Assembly (NCBI GenBank): GCA_902489475.1
Contig: CABUAH010000024.1
Location: 1 to 25,010, forward strand
Origin: an uncultured Oscillospiraceae bacterium
GTDB taxonomy: Bacteria; Bacillota; Clostridia; Oscillospirales; Ruminococcaceae
Direction: 5' to 3'
DNA: 25,010 nucleotides
The position numbers were made by a program, and so were the translations under genes. Below are positions 1-6,922 of the stretch, piece after piece (the first letter of the stretch is position 1; each line of letters opens with the position of its first letter). Under the pieces are notes generated by a model, which was not told the origin of the DNA, searched no databases, and was given only the letters and a program-made list of their open reading frames with translations.

Positions 1-16
1 TTTTTAAAAATACCTA

Positions 17-71
17 TTGACAGACAGAAAATTCATGATATAATAAACATATGAACAGTTATTCATATGTT
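17..71 (+). promoter_or_regulatory. Promoter with ArsR/SmtB-type operator
   Basis: A sigma-A promoter is visible: TTGACA at 17-22, 16-bp spacer, TATAAT at 39-44. Directly downstream is a perfect 10-bp inverted repeat, AACATATGAA (46-55) and TTCATATGTT (62-71), separated by 6 bp. Its centre, TGAACAGTTATTCA, has the 12-2-12 form known for SmtB/CzrA/CadC operators. The operator covers the expected transcription start, so bound repressor would block RNA polymerase. The inference is metal-relieved autoregulation of the arsR-cadA operon. Confidence 0.85.
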
Positions 72-84
72 AGGAGGGATTTTT

Positions 85-450
85 GTGTCAGAAGAAAAAT
101 TTAACAGTAAACACGTTGAATGTCAGGGTAAGAATATTGATATTATAAAAAATATACAAGACGATATACTCGGAGCGGAAGAAGCTTATGATTTATCTGA
201 GCTTTTTAAGGTTTTGGGAGATCCAACAAGACTTAGAATTTTATTTACGCTTTTAAAAAGTGAAATTTGCGTTTGTGATATTGTTGAGCTTTTAGATGTT
301 ACACAGTCTGCCGTATCTCATCAGCTCAGAGTTTTGAAGCAGGCAAGGCTTGTAAAATACCGCCGTGAGGGAAAGAGCGTAATTTATTCTATCGCTGATG
401 ATCATGTTAAGACGATAATTGCAATGGCAATAGAGCACGTCAGCGAATAA
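85..450 (+). CDS. ArsR/SmtB-family metal-sensing repressor
   Basis: A 121-residue winged-helix repressor. The start is taken as GTG at 85, 6 nt after AGGAGGG (72-78); the in-frame ATG at 67 lies inside the operator and has no ribosome site. The recognition helix region is TQSAVSHQLRVLKQARLV (about 73-90). Two metal sites can be read. The alpha-5 set D105, H107, H118, E121 has exactly the spacing of the SmtB zinc site (D104, H106, H117, E120). C62-V-C64-D65 matches the CVCD of the CadC alpha-3 site, with H10 and C13 near the N terminus as possible extra ligands. The cadA-type ATPase begins 21 nt downstream behind AAGGAGGG, so the pair is one operon. By family, the protein leaves DNA when Zn, Cd or Pb binds; which metal it senses cannot be settled from sequence. 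Confidence 0.93.
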   Translation: MSEEKFNSKHVECQGKNIDIIKNIQDDILGAEEAYDLSELFKVLGDPTRLRILFTLLKSEICVCDIVELLDVTQSAVSHQLRVLKQARLVKYRREGKSVIYSIADDHVKTIIAMAIEHVSE

Positions 451-471
451 CTTGGTATAAGGAGGGACGAT

Positions 472-2547
472 ATGAGAACTTCAACAGTTATATTACAAGG
501 ACTTGACTGCCCGAACTGTACGGAAAAAATTGCGGGAAGAATAAAAAAGCTTTCATCAGTAAAAGATTCAGAGCTTAATTTTATAACGAAAAAACTTAAG
601 TACACTGAGGTGTCTGAAACAGCTCTAAAGGATATAAAGAAAATTGTTAAAGAGATAGAGCCTGATGTCAAAGTTGTTGAGGAAAATGAAGATGAAGAGG
701 AAAATGTTACACTATTTGACCTTTTAAGGCTTGTTGCGGCATTGATGCTTTTTTGGGCATCGTTTATACCTATGCCGAATACGGCGAGTGTAGTTTTGAT
801 TGTTGCGGCATATGTTGTTTCAGGATATGATGTTATAATTAACTGCGTAAAAAATATAATAAAGTTAAGACCGTTTGATGAATGTTTTTTAATGACAGTG
901 GCAACTGTTGGTGCTTTTTCCTTAGGTGAAACAAATGAAGCGGCGGCAGTTATGATTTTTTATCAAATAGGAGAGCTGTTTCAAAGCTATGCAGTTAAGC
1001 GTTCAAGGAAGTCAATCACAGGTCTTTTGGCATTAAAGCCCGACAAGGTCGATGTGAAACGAGACGGAGAAATCAAAACAGTAAGTCCGGAAAACGTAAA
1101 TGTTAACGATATAATAGTTGTAAAAGCAGGAGAGAGAATACCTGTTGACTGTAGATTTATGGGAGAGAGTGTTGACCTTGATATGTCAGCTCTGACGGGA
1201 GAGTCTGTTCCTGTAACAGTAAAAAGAGGAGAAGAAGTTCTTTCGGGAAGCATAAACCTTTCAAAAACGATAGAGCTTGAGGTTATAAGACCGTTTTCAG
1301 ATTCTGCAATGGCAAAGATTCTGGACATGGTGGAAAATGCATCCTCTAAAAAAGCCAAAACAGAGCGTTTTATCACCAAGTTTGCGAGAATTTATACACC
1401 GATCGTTGTGCTTTCTGCGGTGGCTCTTGCATTCTTGCCGTTTATAATATCAGGATTTTCTATTGATGTTTTTAAGAATTGGGGCTACAGAGCACTTCTG
1501 TTTTTAGTGGTATCCTGTCCGTGTGCGCTTGTGATTTCCGTTCCTCTTGGTTTCTTTGCAGGAATCGGAGGCGCATCCAGAAAAGGTATTTTGATAAAGG
1601 GTGCAAACAACATTGAGATAATGTCAAATATTTCACAGATAGCATTTGATAAAACAGGTACGCTTACCCGGGGAAGCTTTGCTGTATCAAAAATAAAACC
1701 GATAGGTGAGAGCGAAGAAAGCGTTTTAAAATTATGTGCATATGCCGAGTATAACTCAAACCATCCGATCGCAAAGAGTATTGTAAGGGAATATGAATCA
1801 CGCTTCGACAAAATAGATGCGTCTGAGATTACGAGCTCAGAGGAGATTTCAGGAAGAGGAATAAAAGCCGTCTGTGGCAGCAAAACCATATTGGCAGGCA
1901 ATAAAAAACTGCTTGATGAAAACGGTATTAGCGCCCCTGATTCGCAAAATGACAGCACTTGTGTTTATGTGGGATGTGACGGAAAATATTTAGGCACTGT
2001 TATACTTGAGGACGAGATAAAGAAAAATTCCGTATCTCTTATAAGTTCACTTAATAAAATGGGCATTAAAACAGTCATGCTCACGGGTGACAGAAAAAAT
2101 GCAGCGACGTCCTGTGCAAAGAAATTAGGCGTAACCGACTATCGTTATGAGCTTTTACCTGAGGATAAGGTGAAATGCGTTGAAGGTTTACTTGAGTCCG
2201 GCGGCATAACTGCATTTGTCGGTGACGGAATCAATGATGCACCTGTTTTGGCAAGAGCAGATATAGGAATATCTATGGGAGCAATGGGTTCGGACATTGC
2301 TATTGAAACTGCTGACATGGTAATTATGAACGATGACATCGGAAAAATAAAAACGCTGATAAGCATTTGCAGAAAAACAATGAGAATAGTTAGGACAAAT
2401 ATTGTGTTTGCGATTGCTGTTAAGATTTTGGTGCTTGTCCTCGGAGCGCTGGGAGCGACAAATATGTGGGCGGCAGTTTTTGCGGACGTAGGAGTTGCGC
2501 TTGTGTGTGTACTCAATTCTCTTAGAGCGCTGATGAGCAGAGAATAA
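472..2547 (+). CDS. cadA: P1B-type heavy-metal (Zn/Cd/Pb) exporting ATPase, CadA/ZntA type
   Basis: A 691-residue membrane ATPase that exports divalent soft metals at the expense of ATP. Domains in order: an HMA metal-binding domain with GLDCPNC (C13, C16); membrane helices from about residue 80; actuator loop TGES (242-245); ion-site motif C349-P-C351; phosphorylation site DKTGTLT with D393; the HP signature of heavy-metal pumps at 431-432; hinge GDGIND at 584-589. Near the C terminus K651 and D672 are 21 residues apart, the spacing of the ZntA pair K693/D714, which favours Zn/Cd/Pb rather than Cu. Length is slightly under the usual 700-730 and the gene looks intact. It is cotranscribed with the repressor upstream. 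Substrate preference is inferred from family motifs. Confidence 0.95.
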   Translation: MRTSTVILQGLDCPNCTEKIAGRIKKLSSVKDSELNFITKKLKYTEVSETALKDIKKIVKEIEPDVKVVEENEDEEENVTLFDLLRLVAALMLFWASFIPMPNTASVVLIVAAYVVSGYDVIINCVKNIIKLRPFDECFLMTVATVGAFSLGETNEAAAVMIFYQIGELFQSYAVKRSRKSITGLLALKPDKVDVKRDGEIKTVSPENVNVNDIIVVKAGERIPVDCRFMGESVDLDMSALTGESVPVTVKRGEEVLSGSINLSKTIELEVIRPFSDSAMAKILDMVENASSKKAKTERFITKFARIYTPIVVLSAVALAFLPFIISGFSIDVFKNWGYRALLFLVVSCPCALVISVPLGFFAGIGGASRKGILIKGANNIEIMSNISQIAFDKTGTLTRGSFAVSKIKPIGESEESVLKLCAYAEYNSNHPIAKSIVREYESRFDKIDASEITSSEEISGRGIKAVCGSKTILAGNKKLLDENGISAPDSQNDSTCVYVGCDGKYLGTVILEDEIKKNSVSLISSLNKMGIKTVMLTGDRKNAATSCAKKLGVTDYRYELLPEDKVKCVEGLLESGGITAFVGDGINDAPVLARADIGISMGAMGSDIAIETADMVIMNDDIGKIKTLISICRKTMRIVRTNIVFAIAVKILVLVLGALGATNMWAAVFADVGVALVCVLNSLRALMSRE

Positions 2548-2556
2548 TTTAATGCG

Positions 2557-2650
2557 CTGAGCAGGCGACCGCTCGCAGTGCGAGAAACAGGGAGCGTGCG
2601 AAGGGAAGAAATAAGGAGAATTTCGACAGCGAACAGCGGAGAAAGGCGAC
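2557..2650. repeat. GC-rich intergenic repeat-like segment
   Basis: This segment is much richer in G and C than the surrounding AT-rich spacer, is purine-heavy on the plus strand and codes for nothing recognisable. It carries GGCGAC near both edges (2564-2569 and 2645-2650) and a small hairpin CTCGC/GCGAG at 2572-2584. The stretch 2580-2604 agrees at 17 of 25 aligned positions with 8198-8222, at the end of another repeat in this window. It is likely a fragment of a dispersed noncoding repeat; its function is unknown. Confidence 0.4.
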
Positions 2651-2667
2651 TATTTTTCTGACCGTAT

Positions 2668-2846
2668 ATTCGTAATGCGTAATTAGTAATTAATTTTAAT
2701 ATACCTTGAGGTGAAAGCATTACTGACAGGTGGGTGCTTAACATCGTAAATAAATCATACGACAATTTTATATGTGTAGATTTGCAACCAGTAGCAAGAT
2801 TATTTTAGGCAGAAAGCCGTATAATTCCGAACTACGCATTCCGAAT
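2668..2846. mobile_element. Possible MITE-like element with imperfect terminal inverted repeats
   Basis: The sequence at 2668-2685, when reverse-complemented, matches 2829-2846 at 15 of 18 positions; both arms are built around ACGCATT..CGAAT. They enclose about 140 bp of AT-rich DNA with no credible ORF. This fits a small non-autonomous element or decayed repeat. No target-site duplication is clear and no transposase is nearby. The whole gene-free stretch 2548-3006 consists of the GC-rich segment, this element, a terminator hairpin and the leader of the sigma-factor operon. Confidence 0.35.
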
Positions 2847-2883
2847 TATCTTGCCTCCGACTTCTAATATCTAATTTTTGATA

Positions 2884-2914
2884 GCAGGGATTCGTAGCGA
2901 ATCTCTGCTTTTTT
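2884..2914 (+). terminator. Rho-independent terminator
   Basis: An 11-bp stem (2884-2894 with 2898-2908, one G-T pair, 3-nt loop) is followed by six T residues at 2909-2914. It lies 337 bp after cadA and 93 bp before the sigma factor, so it insulates the serpin operon from upstream transcription. Confidence 0.75.
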
Positions 2915-3006
2915 ATTGCAAAAATTCAAAATAATGATAAAATTAGATAAGGACTTTTTAATTGTCGTTCGTATAAATATTTAGAAGGCAAAAAGGGGGG
3001 AGAGCT

Positions 3007-3540
3007 ATGAACTGCGCTGAAGAGCTTTACCGTGACTTTATAAACGGAGACAACGATGCTTTTGATATGCTGATTAAAATGTACCGAAGCAATCTCATTT
3101 TTTTCATAAACAGATATGTGCATGATATACAGATAGCCGAGGACTTGGCAATTGATTCGTTTATGTACATCTATGTCAACAAAAAGAAATTCAACTTCAA
3201 AGTCACACTTAAAACATACCTGTTCACAATCGGAAGAAGCCGAGCAATTGACTATTTACGAAAATCAAAAGTTATAAACAATACCGATTTAATTGAGCAT
3301 CAAAAGGATCTGTCCGAAATTGAGGAAGAAGTCATCAGGAATGAACAGGCGAAAAAATTAAACGAAGCGGTTAAGGCTCTGCCGGTAGATATGAGCGCAG
3401 CTGTTACGCTTGTGTATTTTGAGGGGCTTTCGTATGACGAAACAGCAAGAGTTATGAAAAAGAATAAAAAGCAAATAGACAATCTTTTGTATCGTGCGAA
3501 AAAGGTACTTAAAAACACACTTTCGGAGGATATTTTATGA
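3007..3540 (+). CDS. ECF-type sigma-70 family RNA polymerase sigma factor
   Basis: A 177-residue sigma factor with only regions 2 and 4. Region 2 spans about residues 16-90 (DNDAFDMLIKMYRSNL, the promoter-melting segment around RSRAIDYLRKSK). Region 4 spans about 117-172 and contains the helix-turn-helix GLSYDETARVMKKNKKQID. Start is ATG 3007 behind GGGGGGAG. The stop overlaps the next start (ATGA at 3537-3540), so it is translationally coupled to a one-pass membrane protein, the classic sigma/anti-sigma arrangement. A TATAAA lies at 2972-2977 but no good sigma-A -35 is seen, so autoregulation by the sigma itself is possible. The lipoprotein serpin downstream is the obvious candidate target. 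The stimulus is unknown. Confidence 0.92.
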   Translation: MNCAEELYRDFINGDNDAFDMLIKMYRSNLIFFINRYVHDIQIAEDLAIDSFMYIYVNKKKFNFKVTLKTYLFTIGRSRAIDYLRKSKVINNTDLIEHQKDLSEIEEEVIRNEQAKKLNEAVKALPVDMSAAVTLVYFEGLSYDETARVMKKNKKQIDNLLYRAKKVLKNTLSEDIL

Positions 3541-4193
3541 GAACGAACGAACAGTTTAAACAAGAGATAATAAAAAGAGCGGAGAAATATAAAAAGAAAA
3601 GACTGAAAAAATGGAAAAAAATCATCTGTTCTCTTTGCGTTGCAGTTGTCTGCATTACTGCTTTAGCTGCGGCGATTCCTGCGATTTCAGTCAGTGTTAA
3701 AACAACAAGCAGCTTGGCAGAGGTTTCGTCTGATAATCATACAAAATCAAAGGGAAGCGGAGAAGCTGCTAAGTGTAATACACCTAACAATTTTTCATCC
3801 GCAAACAAAAGCGGAAACACTCAGAATGCTTATGAGCGGGGTGACGCAGAAATTGCCGGCAAAGCAAGCATTGCTGACGGTGCCGAAAACATAGGCACTC
3901 AATATAAAGCAGAAATATTAACAGACCTAGTATCGAAATGCTCGTTTGAAAAGGATTTGATTAAAGAGCTTTATTCGGTAATAAATCAAATATACGAATC
4001 GGATAACTCTAAGGATTCGGAATACGAAAGCGTAACTAACGGTGAGATTTATGAGATTACGCTTGTTTATGAAGGCGTTGGACATAAATATTCCTTTAAC
4101 GGCTGTGCAGTTAAAAAGGGTGAATCAGATTGGGTATCCATTAGTGAATCAGCGGCGAAAGAACTTAATGCCGCAATAGATAAAATTATTTAA
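3537..4193 (+). CDS. Single-pass membrane protein, probable anti-sigma factor
   Basis: A 218-residue protein with a short, very basic N-terminal cytoplasmic part (residues 1-28), one membrane helix (about 29-51), a low-complexity Ser/Asn/Gly-rich linker (about 55-115) and an extracytoplasmic C-terminal domain (about 120-218) of no family I recognise. The first codon overlaps the stop of the ECF sigma gene. From position and topology I infer an anti-sigma factor that holds the sigma and senses a signal outside the membrane. The N-terminal part is shorter than usual for a zinc-binding anti-sigma domain and has no HxxxCxxC motif, so the sigma-binding mode would have to be different. The serpin begins 16 nt downstream. 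Confidence 0.6.
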   Translation: MRTNEQFKQEIIKRAEKYKKKRLKKWKKIICSLCVAVVCITALAAAIPAISVSVKTTSSLAEVSSDNHTKSKGSGEAAKCNTPNNFSSANKSGNTQNAYERGDAEIAGKASIADGAENIGTQYKAEILTDLVSKCSFEKDLIKELYSVINQIYESDNSKDSEYESVTNGEIYEITLVYEGVGHKYSFNGCAVKKGESDWVSISESAAKELNAAIDKII

Positions 4194-4209
4194 TAGGGAG
4201 TGACAGAAA

Positions 4210-5454
4210 ATGAAAAAGAAAATAATTTCAGCAATATCAATCTTCGCTTGCATATCACTGGCTTTTAATCTTTCGGGATGCACAGAAACTGCGCAAGCGG
4301 AAAATCTTATGGATAAGTATGAAGATACTCCATACACAGTTTTTACATCGCCTGACAATTCATTTTATAATGCTGAGACGGATTTTGGCTTAAAGCTTTT
4401 GAAAAATACAAGCGAGAAAAATAAAAATAATCTTGTTTCTCCGCTCAGCGCTATAGTATGTCTTGCGATGGTTGCAAACGGAGCGAACGGCGAAACGCAG
4501 GAACAAATTCTAACGGCGTTGTCAGATGAAACGGATATTAATCACTTGAACGGATATTTGGGCAAATACAGTATAAGCGGTGATGAAGACAACAAAGCTC
4601 TTAAAAGCGCAAATTCTATATGGATCAATAAGGACATGGAATATGAGATTTGCGATGAGTTTTTAAAAACCGATGCAATGTACTATAGGTCAGGCGTTTA
4701 CAACGAGTCATTTGATTCTTCTATTGTAGACAAGATAAACGGCTGGGTCAATGAGCATACAGATTCAATGATCAAAAAAATCACAGACAAAATTGACCCG
4801 GATACCGCAATGATTTTGATGAATGCGCTTGCATTTGAATCCAAGTGGGCAGAACAATATGCAGGAGATACATGGGAACAGACTTTTACCTGTACAGATA
4901 AATCTACTCAGACAGCGGATATGATGTATTTCGATGAAAATAAGTATCTTGAGGACGATAACGCAGTCGGATTTATAAAGCCATATGAAGACGGAAACTA
5001 TTCATTTGCTGTGCTTTTACCTGATGAGGATACCGATATTGACAGCTATATCTCTTCTCTCAGCGGAGAACATTTAAGAAACATTTTGAACAACGCACAG
5101 AGAGCTTCGGTCGATGTTACGATGCCGAAATTTAAAAGTGAAAGCGATTTAATGCTCAACGATGCTTTGAAAAGCATGGGAATGAAGGATATGTTCAGCG
5201 ATAAGGCGGATTTCTCAAGCCTTGTAAAGAGTGGCGAAGTCTTTGTAGACAGCGTCATGCAGAAAACCTTTATTGAGGTAACGGAAAGCGGAACTAAGGC
5301 TGCTGCTGTAACGGCTGCATTTACTGCGAAATCGGCGGCACCGGGAGCTGTGAAAACCTATACCGTAGAGCTTAACAGACCGTTTTTGTATATGATAATT
5401 GATAGTGACAGCAATACACCGATTTTTATCGGAAAGCTTGAAAGTGTAGAATAA
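4210..5454 (+). CDS. Lipoprotein serpin (inhibitory-type serine protease inhibitor)
   Basis: A 414-residue serpin. Residues 1-24 form a lipoprotein signal with lipobox LSGC and lipidation at C24, so the protein should sit on the outer face of the membrane. The core has the expected blocks: NLVSPLSA near the start of the fold, MNALAFESKWAEQY, and the C-terminal NRPFLYMI. The reactive-centre hinge follows the inhibitory consensus: E359-S-G-T-K, then A364-A-A-V and T368. Counting E359 as P17 puts P1 at about S375 and P1' at A376, in a small-residue loop (TAKSAAPG); this suggests an elastase- or subtilisin-like target rather than trypsin. Gut Clostridia are known to carry such serpins (the siropins of Eubacterium siraeum). 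It is the last gene of the sigma/anti-sigma operon, followed by a strong terminator. Protease target and exact P1 are inferred. Confidence 0.93.
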   Translation: MKKKIISAISIFACISLAFNLSGCTETAQAENLMDKYEDTPYTVFTSPDNSFYNAETDFGLKLLKNTSEKNKNNLVSPLSAIVCLAMVANGANGETQEQILTALSDETDINHLNGYLGKYSISGDEDNKALKSANSIWINKDMEYEICDEFLKTDAMYYRSGVYNESFDSSIVDKINGWVNEHTDSMIKKITDKIDPDTAMILMNALAFESKWAEQYAGDTWEQTFTCTDKSTQTADMMYFDENKYLEDDNAVGFIKPYEDGNYSFAVLLPDEDTDIDSYISSLSGEHLRNILNNAQRASVDVTMPKFKSESDLMLNDALKSMGMKDMFSDKADFSSLVKSGEVFVDSVMQKTFIEVTESGTKAAAVTAAFTAKSAAPGAVKTYTVELNRPFLYMIIDSDSNTPIFIGKLESVE

Positions 5455-5458
5455 AAGA

Positions 5459-5492
5459 AAAAGCAGCGAATCTCATTTTCGCTGCTTTTTTT
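5459..5492 (+). terminator. Rho-independent terminator after the serpin gene
   Basis: A 10-bp perfect stem, AAGCAGCGAA (5461-5470) with TTCGCTGCTT (5478-5487), is followed by a T-run to 5492. It ends the sigma/anti-sigma/serpin operon. Confidence 0.9.
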
Positions 5493-5506
5493 GACATAAA
5501 GCTCAC

Positions 5507-5535
5507 TTTACTTTTTTTACAAAATATGTTATACT
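5507..5535 (+). promoter_or_regulatory. Sigma-A promoter for prmA
   Basis: TTTACT (5507-5512), 17-bp spacer, TATACT (5530-5535); about 29 bp before the prmA start, and just after the upstream terminator. Confidence 0.7.
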
Positions 5536-5563
5536 GAATGTATATTATTTTCGGAGGTTTTCA

Positions 5564-6535
5564 ATGGACTGGACTGAAGCTGTTATTTATACAACGAGTG
5601 AGGGAGCGGATATTGTATGCGGCTGTCTTATCGGGCTTAACATCACGGGCTTTGTGATAAAGGATTCTAAAGATTTCGAGGATTTTTTAAATAACAAGAT
5701 TTCTAACTGGGATTACATAGACGATGATTTGATGGGACTTAAAGACTGTGAAACATCAGTTACGGTATATCTTCCTTCAAACAGTCAGGGCGCAGAGCTT
5801 TTGCTTCTTATAAAAAATGAGCTTAATGCGTTAAAACTAAGGGATACTGACGGAAAATTCGGAAGACTTGAAGTTGAGCTTTCAAGTGTAAGCGAGGACG
5901 ATTGGGCTAATAACTGGAAGAAGTATTTTAAACCGCTTAAAATCGGAAACAAGCTTCTTGTGAAGCCTACTTGGGAGGAAATTCCGAGTGGTGAAGATGA
6001 TAGAGTTGTTATTGAGATCGACCCTGCTTCGAGTTTCGGAACGGGGCAGCATAATACCACTCAGCTTTGTCTTGAAAATATTGAAAGGTACATAAATTCG
6101 GGCGATAAAGCGCTTGATCTCGGCTGTGGAAGCGGGATTTTATCAATTGCGTGTGTATTGCTTGGAGCAAAGAATGTGACGCTTGTAGATATTGATGAAA
6201 ACTCTGTGAAAATTGCGAGCGAAAATATATTGCAAAACAAAATCGACAAAGAAAGGTTCAAAACTTATTGCGGAAATATCATTGACGATGAGGCTTTGAG
6301 GAGTGAGATAGGCGACGGATATGACTTTGTTTGTGCAAATATAGTTTCGGATATTTTGATCGGAATGAGTCCATATTTCAGTTCGTTTTTAAAAAGCGGA
6401 AAGACACTGGTCATTTCAGGTGTTATTTCAGAGCGTAAGCAAGAAGTTGTGGGAATTATTGAAAAAAGCGGATTTGTCCTTGAAGAATTTAAAGAGAAAG
6501 AAGGATGGGTCTCCGCCGTATTCAGGAAGTTATAG
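5564..6535 (+). CDS. prmA: Ribosomal protein L11 methyltransferase
   Basis: A 323-residue cytoplasmic SAM-dependent methyltransferase that methylates ribosomal protein L11. The family block SSFGTGQHNTTQLCLE precedes the SAM-binding loop LDLGCGSG (D185-G191). VDIDENSV gives the acidic residue for the SAM ribose, and CANIVSDIL is the substrate-side motif near residue 260. The N-terminal domain (about 1-110) is the usual PrmA substrate-recognition part. Start is ATG 5564 behind CGGAGG. The PII-like gene follows after 29 nt, so it is probably in the same transcript. Confidence 0.95.
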   Translation: MDWTEAVIYTTSEGADIVCGCLIGLNITGFVIKDSKDFEDFLNNKISNWDYIDDDLMGLKDCETSVTVYLPSNSQGAELLLLIKNELNALKLRDTDGKFGRLEVELSSVSEDDWANNWKKYFKPLKIGNKLLVKPTWEEIPSGEDDRVVIEIDPASSFGTGQHNTTQLCLENIERYINSGDKALDLGCGSGILSIACVLLGAKNVTLVDIDENSVKIASENILQNKIDKERFKTYCGNIIDDEALRSEIGDGYDFVCANIVSDILIGMSPYFSSFLKSGKTLVISGVISERKQEVVGIIEKSGFVLEEFKEKEGWVSAVFRKL

Positions 6536-6564
6536 TTGTTGAGGGGTATGCAAAGGAGAAAATT

Positions 6565-6903
6565 ATGCAGTTATTATTATTGATTACAAAAAAAGAAGAG
6601 CTTATTGACGAGCTTATGAAAAAACTTGCACTTGCAGGCGTTAAGGGCGGAACAGTTCTTGACAGTACAGGTATGGCAAAAAGTCTTGCGAATGCAGACG
6701 GAATGCCTATGTTTGATTTATTTAAGGAAATCGTAAAACAGCAAAATACAACTTCAAAGACTGTGCTTTTTGGCGTTGAAGACGAAAAGGTAGATGTTGT
6801 AAGAAAGACTGTCAACGATGTTTTCGGTGACCTTAATAAACCTAATACAGGCGTTTTAATGGGAATACCTCTTAGCTTTATTGACGGAGTTAATAAGGAA
6901 TAA
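6565..6903 (+). CDS. PII-like (GlnB-fold) small regulatory protein
   Basis: A 112-residue protein. Start is ATG 6565 behind AAAGGAGA; in-frame codons further upstream overlap prmA and lack a site. The N-terminal beta strand MQLLLLITKK, the helix, and the AGVKGGTVLDSTGM segment resemble the beta-alpha-beta core of PII proteins (compare AGIKG..V in GlnB). The C-terminal half, VLFGVEDEKVDVVRKTVNDV, is the second repeat of that ferredoxin-like fold. The region of the GlnB T-loop is replaced by MAKSLANADGMPMFDLFKEI and lacks the uridylylation Tyr context. It probably binds a small ligand as a trimer; ligand and partner are unknown. Neighbours prmA and the pilin-like gene are 29 and 19 nt away. Confidence 0.75.
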   Translation: MQLLLLITKKEELIDELMKKLALAGVKGGTVLDSTGMAKSLANADGMPMFDLFKEIVKQQNTTSKTVLFGVEDEKVDVVRKTVNDVFGDLNKPNTGVLMGIPLSFIDGVNKE

Positions 6904-6922
6904 TCTTTGAAAGGATCATCTG

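Noticed and set aside
67..84. ATG 67 as the start of the ArsR-type repressor
   Set aside because: It lies within the operator repeat and has no ribosome site; GTG 85 has AGGAGGG at proper distance.
2145..2765. 206-codon open frame on the minus strand
   Set aside because: It is mostly antisense to the conserved C-terminal part of cadA, with a low-complexity Ser/Thr/Ile-rich product and no recognisable family.
2971..2980. Ordinary sigma-A promoter for the ECF sigma operon at TATAAA 2972-2977
   Set aside because: No acceptable -35 lies at 16-18 bp upstream, so it is not listed as a feature; an alternative promoter type is possible.
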